NCBI GenBank assembly: GCA_052168315.1 | Contig: JBQLZO010000068.1 | Span: 1 to 64,000 of the forward strand | Reading direction: 5' to 3' | DNA from: JBQLZO01 sp052168315 | Lineage (GTDB): Bacteria; Planctomycetota; Phycisphaerae; Phycisphaerales; UBA1924 | Length of the DNA: 64,000 nt | Shown here: in pieces, positions 33,521-42,974 of the stretch | Layout of the letters: each line of letters opens with the position of its first letter | Position numbering within the stretch: position 1 is the first letter of the stretch | Position numbers and translations under genes: made by a program | The notes under the pieces: model-generated | The model's database searches: none | What the model was told of the DNA's origin: nothing | Seen by the model: only the letters and a program-made list of their open reading frames with translations

Positions 33521-35350
33521 ATGACCGATACGAGACCACGCCTGCTGCTACTTGATGGTCCGCACCTCGATGGGGGTGCGATGGTCGATTCCCTGCACCG
33601 GTATTTCCGGGTGATCACGGCGGATTCGGCGGGGGCGCTGCGGGCGATCGAGACGGATGCGTGCGATGCGGTGCTCGCGGAGGCGGGGGACTTTCTGCCG
33701 CTGGAGCGGCAGCTGCTCGGGCGCCAGTCCACGATGCTGCTGGACGCGATCGGCGAGGGGGTGTGCCTGTTCCGTGATGATGGCAAGCCTGTGTGGGCCA
33801 ACGCGGCGTACGGGCGTCTGGACGACGGTGTGAAGGCCAAGGTCACCAAGGCCGCGCTGCACGCGTTTGACTATTTCGAGCGGCACAAGTCCGACATCCT
33901 GGCGCAGCGGATCAGTTCCACGAAGAAGTACACGCTGACCTGGTCGAAGGGTCGGCGGCACTACGAGGTCCGGATGTGGCCGGTGCTGCAGGGCGATGCG
34001 GGCGACTATCGCCCTGTCGATCCGGCCCGCGCGGGCGGCGGCGGCTCGGACTCCGACGCCGAGGGCTCGCGCGCCGGGGACCGGTGCGTGGTGCTCCGGC
34101 AGATCGCGGCGACGATCCGCGATGTCTCGACGCGCCGACGGCTGCAGCTCAAGCTCGATGCGATCAATCGCGCCGGGCAGGAGCTGATGCACATCGACAC
34201 GGAGACGGTCAAGCAGATGCACGCGGCCGAGCGGCTGGCGATGCTGGAGCGTCGGGTCGTCAAGTACGCGCGCGAGCTGCTCCAGTTCGACCACTTCGCG
34301 GTGCGGATGGTGAATCCGGGCACGCGGTCGCTGGATCTCGTGATGTCGGCCGGGCTTCCCGAGGAGGCCAAGCGGGTGCGGCTGTATGTCGGCGAGCAGG
34401 GCAACGGCATCTCGGGGCTGGTGGCCTCGACGGGCGAGTCGGTGATCTGCGACGACACGGCCAGCGACCCGCGCTATGTGCGCGGGCTGGAGGCGGCGGG
34501 ATCGTCGCTGACGGTGCCGCTGCGGCTGTTCGATCAGGTCATCGGCGTGTTCAATGTCGAGAGCCACGAGCGGGCCGGGTTCAATGATGCCGACCGCCAG
34601 TTCGCCGAGATGTTCGCGAATTACCTCGCGATGGCGCTGCACATCTTGAACCTGCTGCTGGTCGAGAAGTGGGCCTCCAGCCGCGAATCGACGGGGCATG
34701 TGCAGGTGGAGCTTGCGGGCCCGCTGGACGATCTCTCGAACGAGGCGTCGCTGCTGCTGGAAGAGGCGGACCCGGAGTCGTCGCAGGCGGGGCACCTGCG
34801 CCGGATCTTGCAGGATGTGGAGGCGATCCGCCGACGGATGAAGGCGGCCCAGCGTGGGTCGCGCTCGCTGCTGGGCGTGAAGGAGGCCATCGAACGCGGC
34901 AAGGCCGATGCGGACCTGGTCGGTCGGCGGGTGCTGGTGGTGGACAACGAGCCGGAGATCGGGCAGATCGTCCGCGATGTGCTGCAGTCGCGCGGGTGCG
35001 ATGTGGTGGTGTGCGAGTCCGGTGAGGAGGCATCCGAGCGGGTGCTGGCCTCGGCGGAGGTGGGACGGGAGGGGGCGCTGCTCCTGGGCACCCGCCCGTT
35101 TGACATCGTGCTCTCTGACATCAACCTGGGTGATATGACCGGGTACGAGGTGTTCGCGGCCGCGAAGCGGGCCTCGCCGGACCTGCCGGTGATCCTGATG
35201 ACGGGGTTCGGGTACGACCCGCACCACTCGATCGTGCGCGCCTCGCAGGAGGGGCTGCAGTGCGTGCTGTTCAAGCCGTTCCAGGCCGAGCGGCTGATCG
35301 ATGAGGTCAAGAAGGCGGTCACTGGTGACAACCCGCCGCCGGTCGGGTGA
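33521..35350 (+). CDS. PAS-GAF-receiver signalling protein without kinase domain
   Basis: A 609-aa cytoplasmic signalling protein. The N-terminus (about 1-65) looks like a degenerate receiver lacking the phosphorylated Asp. Next comes a PAS-like segment (about 70-150, DAIGEGVCLFRDDGKPVWANAAYG). A GAF domain spans about 225-375 (GEQGNGISGLVASTGESVICDD and TVPLRLFDQVIGVFNVES in parts), then a DHp-like helix pair with no obvious phosphoryl His (about 390-440), and a true receiver (about 465-605) with SDINLGDMTGYE and FKPF. There is no HATPase domain, so the receiver must be phosphorylated by another kinase. The start at 33521 was chosen from content; no clear ribosome-binding site. Confidence 0.8.
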   Translation: MTDTRPRLLLLDGPHLDGGAMVDSLHRYFRVITADSAGALRAIETDACDAVLAEAGDFLPLERQLLGRQSTMLLDAIGEGVCLFRDDGKPVWANAAYGRLDDGVKAKVTKAALHAFDYFERHKSDILAQRISSTKKYTLTWSKGRRHYEVRMWPVLQGDAGDYRPVDPARAGGGGSDSDAEGSRAGDRCVVLRQIAATIRDVSTRRRLQLKLDAINRAGQELMHIDTETVKQMHAAERLAMLERRVVKYARELLQFDHFAVRMVNPGTRSLDLVMSAGLPEEAKRVRLYVGEQGNGISGLVASTGESVICDDTASDPRYVRGLEAAGSSLTVPLRLFDQVIGVFNVESHERAGFNDADRQFAEMFANYLAMALHILNLLLVEKWASSRESTGHVQVELAGPLDDLSNEASLLLEEADPESSQAGHLRRILQDVEAIRRRMKAAQRGSRSLLGVKEAIERGKADADLVGRRVLVVDNEPEIGQIVRDVLQSRGCDVVVCESGEEASERVLASAEVGREGALLLGTRPFDIVLSDINLGDMTGYEVFAAAKRASPDLPVILMTGFGYDPHHSIVRASQEGLQCVLFKPFQAERLIDEVKKAVTGDNPPPVG

Positions 35351-35410
35351 GCGCGGGCGGCCAATGATGCGCGGGGCGTGCGATGATGCCACCCGGACCG
35401 GGAGCCACTG

Positions 35411-36952
35411 ATGTCACTCCGACTCGCTCTGATCGCTGTGCTGATCGCCCTGGCGCTGGGCGGTGTGCTGGCGCTGCTGCAGCGCGGCGGCGGGAGTGGG
35501 GGAGGTGGGTCGGGCAGAGCGTCGGGCCCGGCGCCGGATGCCGAACTCGCAGAATTCGATGCGGGGCGGGTCGTGATGATCGAGGTGCGGCGGAGCGAGG
35601 GTGCGCCCGTCGTGGTGCGGCGCTCGACGGCGGGCGCGTGGTCGCTGGTTCTTGATGGTGCGCCCGACTGGCCGGTGGTGCCGGAGAACCCGATCAACCT
35701 GTTGCGCGGGCTGCGGACGCTGACGGGGCAGCGCGCGGCCGATGGGGCGGGAGGCGAGGGGAGCGGCGCACCGCCGGACGCGGTTCGGCTCACGCTTCAG
35801 AGCGATGTGGGCGAGGTGACGCGGTTCGCGTTCGATCCGGTGCCGCTCGGCGGGCGGATCCGCGCCTGGGCCAATGACGAGGGGCCGTACCTCATCAGCG
35901 ATGCGGTGCTGACAGCGCTGACGGATCCGGGGCCGATCGGATGGCGGGTGCCGCGGGCGTTCCCGCGTTTCAACGAGTTCTCGGCGATCGGGCTGTCCAT
36001 CGAGCGTGGCGATCGCGTGGTGGAACTGGCCCGGCGAGGCGGCGTGTGGGAATTGCGCGCCCCGGTCGTCGCGGAGGGTGACCAGGGCGCGATCGTCGAG
36101 GCGCTGCGCACGGCCGCCTCGATGCCTGTCAGCCGGTTCATGTCATCGACGCCCGCGCTGCTGGAGCGGGGCGAGACCGATCCGGAGTGGCGGATCTCGC
36201 TGCGGTCGAGAGCGCCGTCCGGCGGGGACACGCCTTCGGACCCGAGCTCGGTGCTGGAGGTCTGGGGCGCGCTGGAGCCGAGCGGGACCATCCTGCTCGG
36301 CGCGGTGACGACCGATGGCGGCGAGCGTGCGTTCATGGCGATCCCGGCGTCGGCGCTGCGGACGCTGAGCGTCGATCCGGTGCGGTACCTGCCAGCGCAT
36401 CCCAGCGCGGCGGCTCGCGCGGATGTCGCCGCGATCGCGCTGGGCGATGCGGGCGGGGAAGAGCGGCTGCTGCTGGAACGCGATCTTTCTCGCTGGATGA
36501 TCCGGAGCGGAGCGGAGGATGGCGGCCCGGGCGGATCGCAGGCGGCGGGCGTGTCCGCGGATGATCTCGCGCAGGAGGTGCTCGCGCTGCTGTTCGAGCG
36601 GGGCGCGCGTCCGGCGCTGTTCGAAGATGGCACGCCGATTCCGACGCCGGATGCGCGGTCGGCGGGCGAGCTGGCGGTGCCCGAGGGCGTGTCGATCTCG
36701 TTCATTGTTGAGCTGCGCGGGCTGGATGGCGGTGTGCTGGAGGTGGTGCGGTTCGGCGAGCGTGCCGAAGAGCCCGGCGTGGATGCCGGCGGCGAAGCGG
36801 ATCCGGATGCGGGTTCGGAGTCCAGCGATCCGGCATCGCGTCTGGTGGCGGTGCGAGGGCAGGTTGTGTGGGTGTATCCCGAGGGCGTCCGGAGCGCACG
36901 GGTGCGTGGGGCGATGGGCACGGGGCTCGGGCTTCCGGGGCTGACGGACTGA
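35411..36952 (+). CDS. DUF4340 domain protein
   Basis: A 513-aa membrane-anchored protein: an N-terminal hydrophobic segment (about 5-25, LALIAVLIALALGGVLALL), a Gly/Ser-rich linker, then repeated beta-rich segments matching the DUF4340 family, which commonly accompanies GldF/GldG-like ABC genes. Here the partner ABC operon is about 2.4 kb away on the other strand, with the PAS/GAF protein between. GGGAG 6 nt before the ATG at 35411 supports the start. The role is presumably in the same extracytoplasmic complex, but that is inferred from gene neighbourhoods. Confidence 0.7.
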   Translation: MSLRLALIAVLIALALGGVLALLQRGGGSGGGGSGRASGPAPDAELAEFDAGRVVMIEVRRSEGAPVVVRRSTAGAWSLVLDGAPDWPVVPENPINLLRGLRTLTGQRAADGAGGEGSGAPPDAVRLTLQSDVGEVTRFAFDPVPLGGRIRAWANDEGPYLISDAVLTALTDPGPIGWRVPRAFPRFNEFSAIGLSIERGDRVVELARRGGVWELRAPVVAEGDQGAIVEALRTAASMPVSRFMSSTPALLERGETDPEWRISLRSRAPSGGDTPSDPSSVLEVWGALEPSGTILLGAVTTDGGERAFMAIPASALRTLSVDPVRYLPAHPSAAARADVAAIALGDAGGEERLLLERDLSRWMIRSGAEDGGPGGSQAAGVSADDLAQEVLALLFERGARPALFEDGTPIPTPDARSAGELAVPEGVSISFIVELRGLDGGVLEVVRFGERAEEPGVDAGGEADPDAGSESSDPASRLVAVRGQVVWVYPEGVRSARVRGAMGTGLGLPGLTD

Positions 36953-37026
36953 TCGGACGCCCGGGATCGGAAGCGCGATCGAGCGGGGTTGCGGTTATCG
37001 GTGTCGCGCGCTTCGGGGGGCTCACC

Positions 37027-37137
37027 ATGGTGTGGCGGGCGCGATGCGGGGTGTGTGCGGTCTGGATGGGTGTGGCCGGTTGTGGGGATTCGTACGAACG
37101 AGCCGGGGATGGAGGGGGATCGATGGAGCGCCGATAG
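37027..37137 (+). CDS. Possible tiny lipoprotein (36 aa)
   Basis: A 36-codon frame beginning MVWRARCGVCAVWM with a lipobox-like GVAGC near residue 19 and a short hydrophilic tail. It lies in the gap between the DUF4340 gene and pilM. The upstream GGGGGG is a weak ribosome site. I cannot rule out chance. Confidence 0.2.
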   Translation: MVWRARCGVCAVWMGVAGCGDSYERAGDGGGSMERR

Positions 37138-37239
37138 CAGGTCGGACTCCGCGCCCGGTGTGGGCGCGGGCTTCATGCGGCGCGCCGTCGGGCGCGCCGG
37201 GCTCCCCGGGCATCGCCGGGGCGAAGAGGCGCGACCCGG

Positions 37240-38412
37240 ATGTCGATGGCGATGCTCAAGTCGGGGCTCAGTCCGATCGCGCTGGAGTTCGGCGCCTCGT
37301 CGCTGAAAGCGCTGCAGCTGGCCGGTGGCGAGCGGCCGAGCGTGGTCGCGGCGGCCCAGCTTGATACGCCGGGCGAGCTCCTGGACAGCGATGAGGCGCG
37401 GCTGCAGTTCCAGCTCGAGGGCATCGCGGGGCTGCTCAAGGGCGCGGGGTTCAAGGGCAAGCGGGTCGTCTGCTCCGTGACCGCGACGCGGACCTTCGTG
37501 CAGCACCTGCATGTGCCGAAGGTTGATGGGGTGAGCACGGATCAGGCGATCAAGATGAAGCTGCGGGAGCTTCTCGAGCGTTCGCCGCGCGAGATCATCC
37601 TGAAGACCGTCGAGATCGGCGAGGTCGTCCGCGAGTCCGGGAAGATGATCGAGGTGCTCTGCATCGCGATGCCGCGCGAGGTCGTGCTCGGGCACATGCA
37701 GTCGCTCCGCTCGGCGCGGCTCGAGGTGGTGGGGATCTTCTCTGAGCACATGGCGGCGGTGCGTCCGTTCGAGTCATCGTCCGGCCGGGGGAGCGGGTCG
37801 GGCGGATGCACGATGCTCGTGGACCTCGGGTACGCGACGACGAAGGCGATGATCACGCACGGCGGGGCGCTGCGGTTCGCCAAGTCGATCGCGCTGGGCG
37901 GGCGGGACTTTGACCGCGTGCTCTCCCGGGATCGCTCTGTGCCGCTGGCGATCGCGCGGAACCAGCGGTGCGGGATCTATGCCGTCGCGGGCGCGGGTGG
38001 TCGGTCGATCGAGTCTCAGGGCGCAGAAGCGAGCGGGCGCGGCGAGGATTCCGAAACCGAGGGCGGTGGCGGCGGCGGTGCGCTCGCAGAGGCGCTGGGC
38101 GCGCTGCCCGAGGGGTTCTGTCGCAAGCGGACGCGGCTGTTGATCGAGGAGCTCGGGCGGGCCGTGGCGTACCACGGGGCGCTGTTCGCGTCCAAGCGGC
38201 CGAGCAAGGTGGTCTTCTTCGGCGGCGAGGCCCGACGGAGCGAGTTCGTGCGGGCGTTGGCGACGGGTCTTGGGATGCGCTCGTTCGTGGGCGATCCGAT
38301 GGCGCTGATCGACGGGACCGACACGGCCGCGTGCACCAATGTGTGCCTCGCGGCGGCGCAGCCGGGCTGGACCGTGCCGCTGGGGCTGTGCCTTTCGCCG
38401 ACGGATCTTTGA
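37240..38412 (+). CDS. pilM: Type IV pilus assembly protein PilM
   Basis: Actin-like cytoplasmic ATPase fold that links the pilus motor to the inner-membrane alignment complex. ALEFGASSLKALQL (about 14-27) is the first phosphate loop; LVDLGYATTKAMI (about 190-203) and VVFFGGEARRSEFV are the other actin-fold loops. Ends near residue 390. The start at 37240 is the first ATG of MSMAMLKSG; SD is weak. It is the first gene of pilM-N-O-P-B; pilN follows 61 bp later. Confidence 0.88.
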   Translation: MSMAMLKSGLSPIALEFGASSLKALQLAGGERPSVVAAAQLDTPGELLDSDEARLQFQLEGIAGLLKGAGFKGKRVVCSVTATRTFVQHLHVPKVDGVSTDQAIKMKLRELLERSPREIILKTVEIGEVVRESGKMIEVLCIAMPREVVLGHMQSLRSARLEVVGIFSEHMAAVRPFESSSGRGSGSGGCTMLVDLGYATTKAMITHGGALRFAKSIALGGRDFDRVLSRDRSVPLAIARNQRCGIYAVAGAGGRSIESQGAEASGRGEDSETEGGGGGGALAEALGALPEGFCRKRTRLLIEELGRAVAYHGALFASKRPSKVVFFGGEARRSEFVRALATGLGMRSFVGDPMALIDGTDTAACTNVCLAAAQPGWTVPLGLCLSPTDL

Positions 38413-38473
38413 ATGAGGGTCGCGCGTGTGAGCGATCGGACGCGGAATGGGCCGAGGGCCCGGAGGTGCGCGG

Positions 38474-39346
38474 ATGCTTGACAGGTTCCTGAAGAACAAG
38501 GAGGGGATGAACAGCTTCCTCCCGGAGGACTATGTCAAGCAGCGCGCGGAGCGGCGCACGCTGGTGCTCACGGTCACGCTGTTCGTGTGCGTGATGGGCG
38601 GCGTGGCGGCGGCGTTCCTGGTGACGAACCGGCAGTGGCACGATGTCCGCGCGTACCAGCGTGTGGTCAACGAGCGGTATGTGCGGGCGGCGGAGGACAT
38701 CGAGCGGCTGAAGGAACTGGAGTCGAAGAAGGGCGACCTGCTGGAGCGGGCGGAGGTGACGCAGGCCCTGATCGAGCGGGTGCCGCGGACGATCCTGCTC
38801 GCGGAGCTGATCAACCGCATGCCTCGGCAGATGACGCTGATGGAACTCGAGATGGAGAGCGACCGGCGGGAGCGTCACACGACTCGCTCGCGGGCGCGTC
38901 TGGAGGAGCAGGAGAAAAAGCAGGCCAAGGGCTCGTCGAACCGGCGCGGGCGGTCGCTGACGGGGCGTGGGGGCGACGAGGAGGAGCAGGTCCTGGTCGT
39001 CACCGCGCCCGAGTATGTGACCAACCTGACGATCCTGGGCGTTGCTCCGAGGCACGAGGATGTTGCCGAGTATGTCCGTGCGCTGCAGGAGTGCCCGCTG
39101 CTGACCGGCGTCGAGCTTGTGCGGACTGAGAAGAAGCGGATCAGTGATCGCGAGCTGCACGAGTTCTCGATCACGGCGTCGCTGAGCGGCGATGCGGACG
39201 CCCGCGAGATCACGCCGCTGCGCCAGCCGCGGATGGCGTCGGTCGACAGCATGATGGACGGCGGATCGCTCGGTTCGATCTTCGATCCGGACGGCACGGT
39301 CGTCTTCCCGGGCAAGGGCGAGAACCGAGAGGGAGGACAGCGCTGA
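38474..39346 (+). CDS. pilN: Type IV pilus assembly protein PilN
   Basis: Inner-membrane bitopic protein of the pilus alignment complex, binding PilM through its N-terminal cytoplasmic tail. The tail has the conserved NSFLPEDYVKQ; a membrane helix follows (about 34-54) and then a coiled coil and ferredoxin-like domain. An Arg/Lys-rich Gly insert lies at about 150-175. GGAGG lies 8 nt before the ATG at 38474, so that start was chosen over 38447. The stop overlaps pilO. Confidence 0.85.
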   Translation: MLDRFLKNKEGMNSFLPEDYVKQRAERRTLVLTVTLFVCVMGGVAAAFLVTNRQWHDVRAYQRVVNERYVRAAEDIERLKELESKKGDLLERAEVTQALIERVPRTILLAELINRMPRQMTLMELEMESDRRERHTTRSRARLEEQEKKQAKGSSNRRGRSLTGRGGDEEEQVLVVTAPEYVTNLTILGVAPRHEDVAEYVRALQECPLLTGVELVRTEKKRISDRELHEFSITASLSGDADAREITPLRQPRMASVDSMMDGGSLGSIFDPDGTVVFPGKGENREGGQR

Positions 39347-39897
39347 TGCAGTTCGGCATCCGAGAGATCGTGTTCCTGATCGTGCTGCTGGCCATGCCGA
39401 TCAGCTCGTACTTCTTCGTGTTCAAGCCTCAGAACGAGGAGATCTCGCGCGCCAAGGGCGAGATCGAGCACAAAGAGGCCATGCTCGACAAGCTCGGGCG
39501 TGCGACGGCGCGGACCAAGGACCTTGAAGCGGCCAACGCGGAGATCGTCTCGGCGATCTCGATGATCGAGGGGCGGCTCCCGGCCGGCAAGGAGGTCGAT
39601 GTCATCCTCGCGCAGGTCGCGACGCTGGCCCGGCAGTCGTCGCTCGAGCTTCCGAGCCTCAAGATGGGCAAGCCGATCCCGGCCCAGCAGTACATCGAGC
39701 AGCCGATCGAGATGCGGATGATCGGCAACTTCGACGACTTCTACGAGTTCTCGCTGGCGCTGGAGAAGCTCGAGCGCGTCACAAGGGTTCCGGACCTCTC
39801 GCTCAAGCGCGCGACCAAGTCCGACGATGGCACGATCTCGGCGGAGTTCACGCTGAGCATTTACTTCCTCGGTGAAGGCAAGGAGGGTCAGGGATGA
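39346..39897 (+). CDS. pilO: Type IV pilus assembly protein PilO
   Basis: Bitopic inner-membrane partner of PilN; together they form the periplasmic platform. One membrane helix (about 8-27, IVFLIVLLAMPISSYFFVF), then a coiled coil (about 30-75) and a small alpha/beta domain that includes GNFDDFYEFSLALEKLERV, typical of PilO. Length 183 aa. Start overlaps the pilN stop (TGATG) and GGAGG precedes; the stop overlaps pilP by 4 nt. Confidence 0.85.
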   Translation: MQFGIREIVFLIVLLAMPISSYFFVFKPQNEEISRAKGEIEHKEAMLDKLGRATARTKDLEAANAEIVSAISMIEGRLPAGKEVDVILAQVATLARQSSLELPSLKMGKPIPAQQYIEQPIEMRMIGNFDDFYEFSLALEKLERVTRVPDLSLKRATKSDDGTISAEFTLSIYFLGEGKEGQG

Positions 39898-40640
39898 ACC
39901 TGCGGCTCCCGGGCATGGGTGAGGGCTCTGACAAGCCGGCGGTACTCGGCGACGGGAACGGCGGCGGCTCGGGGGCGGCGCCCGAGCGCACGATGGGCGG
40001 AATGCCCGCCGGCGCGGGCGGCTCTTCGCCTTCGATGGACTACTCCGCGCAGAGCATCGACGCCGGCGGCGGGGCGATGGCGCCCAGCGCCGCCGCGCCG
40101 CTGATCCGGGGGCTCGTCGTGCTCGGCGTGCTCGTGGCCGTGGCGGGCGGCGGGCTGTTCGTGATGCGATCGATGGGCAAGCGCGGGCTCGTGGAGGACC
40201 CGAATGTCAAGATCGACATGGACGGGATCACGGCCGTGAGCGAGGAGGTCACCGGCGATGACCATTCGGCGCTGCTGGAAGACCTCCGGGGCGCGGGCGA
40301 GTTCGCGCAGGTCCCGCTCGACAATGTGCAGATGAACCCGTTCACGCTGCGGGTGCCCACGGAGCAGAAGGCGGTCGTGGCCCGCGAGGCGCCGGGTGAA
40401 TCGCCCGAGCAACGGGCCGAGCGCGAGCGGGCCGAGCGGATCGCTGCGCTGCAGCGGGATGTCGAGCGGCTGCGGCTCAACAGCGTCATGGCCGGATCGG
40501 TCCCGATCGCGCAGATCTCCGGCACGCTCGTGCGTGTCGGCGACCTGATCAACGAGCGGTTCCGCGTCTCGAAGATCGAGGGGCGTTCGGTGGAGCTCAC
40601 GGCCGAGGGCCAGGTGTTCGTGCTCGTGATCGGTGAGTGA
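39894..40640 (+). CDS. PilP-like pilus assembly protein
   Basis: Occupies the pilP position. It has a Gly/Ser/Ala-rich cytoplasmic tail (1-65), one membrane helix (about 70-90) and a periplasmic region. The last 60 residues (VMAGSVPIAQISGTLVRVGD and FRVSKIEGRSVELT) form a small beta domain like the HR/PilP domain of GspC and PilP, which contacts the secretin. Unlike classical PilP it is not a lipoprotein. Length 248 aa. Confidence 0.7.
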   Translation: MNLRLPGMGEGSDKPAVLGDGNGGGSGAAPERTMGGMPAGAGGSSPSMDYSAQSIDAGGGAMAPSAAAPLIRGLVVLGVLVAVAGGGLFVMRSMGKRGLVEDPNVKIDMDGITAVSEEVTGDDHSALLEDLRGAGEFAQVPLDNVQMNPFTLRVPTEQKAVVAREAPGESPEQRAERERAERIAALQRDVERLRLNSVMAGSVPIAQISGTLVRVGDLINERFRVSKIEGRSVELTAEGQVFVLVIGE

Positions 40641-40700
40641 GCGGGCGTCCCGCGACGGGCGCGGCGCTGGGCCGGGTGGCGCAGCGCGGATGGAGGCACG

Positions 40701-42854
40701 GTGAGCGACTTCGACATCGACCAACTCCTGAACGAGCTCGGCGTGTCGGACGATGACATCATGCCCGTGCGCCGGCGCGGCGAGCCGGACGACCCGGCGA
40801 TGGAGCGTCCGCTGGCGCCGAAGCTGATGACCTACGAGGACTCCACGCCCGTCTCCGAGGGCGGGCTGATGTCCGGTCGCGGGGTCGGACCGATCGTCGC
40901 GCCCGGCGATGCGGCGCCCCAGGGCCCGCCTGAGCTTGATCCCCGGCGGGTCGAGGCGGAGATGAACCGTTTCGCCGAGCAGCAGCGCGCCGAGCGAGAG
41001 GCCTCGCGCGATGCGTCCCGGGATTCGTCCCGCGACGCCTCGTGCGATGCCTCGATCGACGGCGAGTCCGGGAGCGGCGCGCTCGTCGGGCTCAGCGCCA
41101 TCCTTGAGCCCGAGCAGGGCGCGCTCCCGCCGCTGGAGGCCCTCGTCGACGCGATCACCTCCAGTGGCGCCGCGGATGCCAAGGCGCTGGGCGCGGCGAA
41201 GACGATCGTGCGGCAGACGCCGGGGCTCCGGCTCGTCGATGTGCTGCTGGACCAGGGGGCGGAGGAAGAGCCGATCATGCGGGCGCTGGCCGGGTGCGTC
41301 GGGCTCCCGTTCGTCCGGGTGCAGCGCGAGAAGGATGGGCCCGATCCGTACGATGGGACGCTCGTGCAGCGGCTGAGCGTCAAGGCCTGCCGGGCGGCGC
41401 AGTCGCTCCCGCTGCGGGTCGAGTCGGACGCGGGCGTGGCCCGGGTCGTGCTCGCGACGGCGCGTCCCGACGATGCGATCATGCTCGAGGACATCCGCCT
41501 CGCGATGCGGGCACCGCTGCTCGAGGTGGTGGTGTGCCCGCTGTCGGACATCCGCGCGCAGCTCGATCCGCTCGAAGCGCCCAGCGATGAGGACATCGAC
41601 CTCGACTCCATCCTGGGCGACATCGAGGAAGACGATGTCACGACCGTCGATGAGGTCGATGAGGACGATGAGAGCCTCGAGCGCGAGGCGACCGAGTCGC
41701 CGGTCATCCGCTATGTGAACTACATCATCCAGTCGGCCGTGAAGGAGGGGGCCTCGGACATCCACATCGAGCCGGGCGAGAAGGCGCTGAAGGTGCGGTT
41801 CCGGATCGACGGCATCCTGTTCGAGATGATGCAGCCGCCGCACAAGATGGCGCCGGCGATCACCTCGCGCCTGAAGATCATGGCGAACCTGGACATCTCT
41901 GAGCGCCGGGTGCCGCAGGATGGTCGGATCCGGTGCACCGTGAACGGGCGGAAGTACGACCTGCGCATGTCCACGCTCCCGACGAACTGGGGCGAGAAGA
42001 CGGTGCTCCGAATCCTGGACCAGAAGTCCATCAGCGTGGGGCTCGACGACCTGGGCTTCGGGCCCGATGCGCTGCACATCTGGAAGAACCAGATCGAGCA
42101 GCCGCACGGCGTGGTGCTCGTGACCGGGCCGACGGGCTCGGGCAAGACGACGACGCTGTACGCCTCGCTGCGGGCGATGGACAAGAAGTCGCGGAACATC
42201 TCGACGGTCGAAGACCCGATCGAGTACCAGCTCGAGGGGATCACGCAGACGGGCACGAACGAGCGTGCGGGCATGACCTTCGCCAAGGCGCTCAAGGCCC
42301 TGCTCCGCCAGGACCCGGACATCATCATGGTCGGTGAGATCCGCGACATGGAGACCGCTCACATCGCCATCCAGGCAGCGCTGACCGGGCACCTCGTGCT
42401 CTCCACGCTGCACACGAACGATGCGCCCTCGTCGATTACCCGGCTGGTGAACATCGGGATCGAGCCGTTCCTGCTCGGCGCGGCGATCAACGCCGCGCTG
42501 GCGCAGCGGCTCGTGCGGAAGATCTGCCCGCACTGCGCTGCCGACGCCGAGTTGAACGAGGAGCTCCGCGAGTTCGCGGAGATGCAGGGGCTGCGCCCCG
42601 ACCAGCTCAAGGCCGGCAAGGGGTGCGACAAGTGCCGCAACCTCGGGTACGCCGGGCGGCTGGGCCTGTACGAATTGCTCATGGTCGACGATGGACTGCG
42701 CGACATCATCGCGCGGAACCCGAATGTCTCCGAGTTCCGGCGCAAGTGCTGCGAGCGGGGCATGGTCACGCTCCGCGAGGATGGGTTCGCCAAGGTCGGC
42801 AAGGGGCTGACCACGGTGCAGGAAGTGCTGCGCGTGACCGAGGCGACGATCTGA
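40701..42854 (+). CDS. pilB: Type IV pilus extension ATPase PilB (GspE family)
   Basis: Hexameric ATPase that powers pilus or pseudopilus assembly. It has an N-terminal MshEN-like region (about 140-270), a linker of Asp/Glu repeats, and the ATPase core with Walker A GPTGSGKTT at about 476-484, the Asp box and VGEIRDMETA (Walker B plus Arg finger). The tetracysteine zinc motif has CPHC near 609 and GCDKC near 642. Starts with GTG at 40701, with GGAGG 6 nt upstream. Last gene of the plus-strand pilus cluster; the paired retraction ATPase PilT is not here. The N-terminal 50-115 residues are Asp/Ser/Arg-rich. Confidence 0.92.
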   Translation: MSDFDIDQLLNELGVSDDDIMPVRRRGEPDDPAMERPLAPKLMTYEDSTPVSEGGLMSGRGVGPIVAPGDAAPQGPPELDPRRVEAEMNRFAEQQRAEREASRDASRDSSRDASCDASIDGESGSGALVGLSAILEPEQGALPPLEALVDAITSSGAADAKALGAAKTIVRQTPGLRLVDVLLDQGAEEEPIMRALAGCVGLPFVRVQREKDGPDPYDGTLVQRLSVKACRAAQSLPLRVESDAGVARVVLATARPDDAIMLEDIRLAMRAPLLEVVVCPLSDIRAQLDPLEAPSDEDIDLDSILGDIEEDDVTTVDEVDEDDESLEREATESPVIRYVNYIIQSAVKEGASDIHIEPGEKALKVRFRIDGILFEMMQPPHKMAPAITSRLKIMANLDISERRVPQDGRIRCTVNGRKYDLRMSTLPTNWGEKTVLRILDQKSISVGLDDLGFGPDALHIWKNQIEQPHGVVLVTGPTGSGKTTTLYASLRAMDKKSRNISTVEDPIEYQLEGITQTGTNERAGMTFAKALKALLRQDPDIIMVGEIRDMETAHIAIQAALTGHLVLSTLHTNDAPSSITRLVNIGIEPFLLGAAINAALAQRLVRKICPHCAADAELNEELREFAEMQGLRPDQLKAGKGCDKCRNLGYAGRLGLYELLMVDDGLRDIIARNPNVSEFRRKCCERGMVTLREDGFAKVGKGLTTVQEVLRVTEATI

Positions 42855-42901
42855 CCCGACGACCGATCCCCCCGGGGGATACGCTGCTCGTGAAAACGAC
42901 C

Positions 42902-42928
42902 GCACGCCCGGAGCGATGCCGGGCGTGC
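42902..42928. terminator. Hairpin between pilB and rpmB (1)
   Basis: A 10-bp perfect stem (left arm GCACGCCCGG, 42902-42911; right arm 42919-42928) with a 7-nt loop. On the minus strand it is followed by GGTCGTTTT, so it best serves rpmB; it may also end pilB. Confidence 0.6.
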
Positions 42929-42947
42929 CAGTGGTTCGTTCGGGGCG

Positions 42948-42969
42948 CGGACCGGGTGGGCCCGGTCCG
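42948..42969. terminator. Hairpin between pilB and rpmB (2)
   Basis: A 9-bp perfect stem (left arm CGGACCGGG, 42948-42956; right arm 42961-42969), 4-nt loop. No T tract on either side, so by itself it is a weaker terminator or mRNA-end structure. Confidence 0.45.
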
Positions 42970-42974
42970 AAAGG

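Noticed and set aside
39888..42905. 1005-codon minus-strand frame over pilP and pilB
   Set aside because: Shadow frame of pilP-pilB, whose plus-strand motifs are unambiguous.
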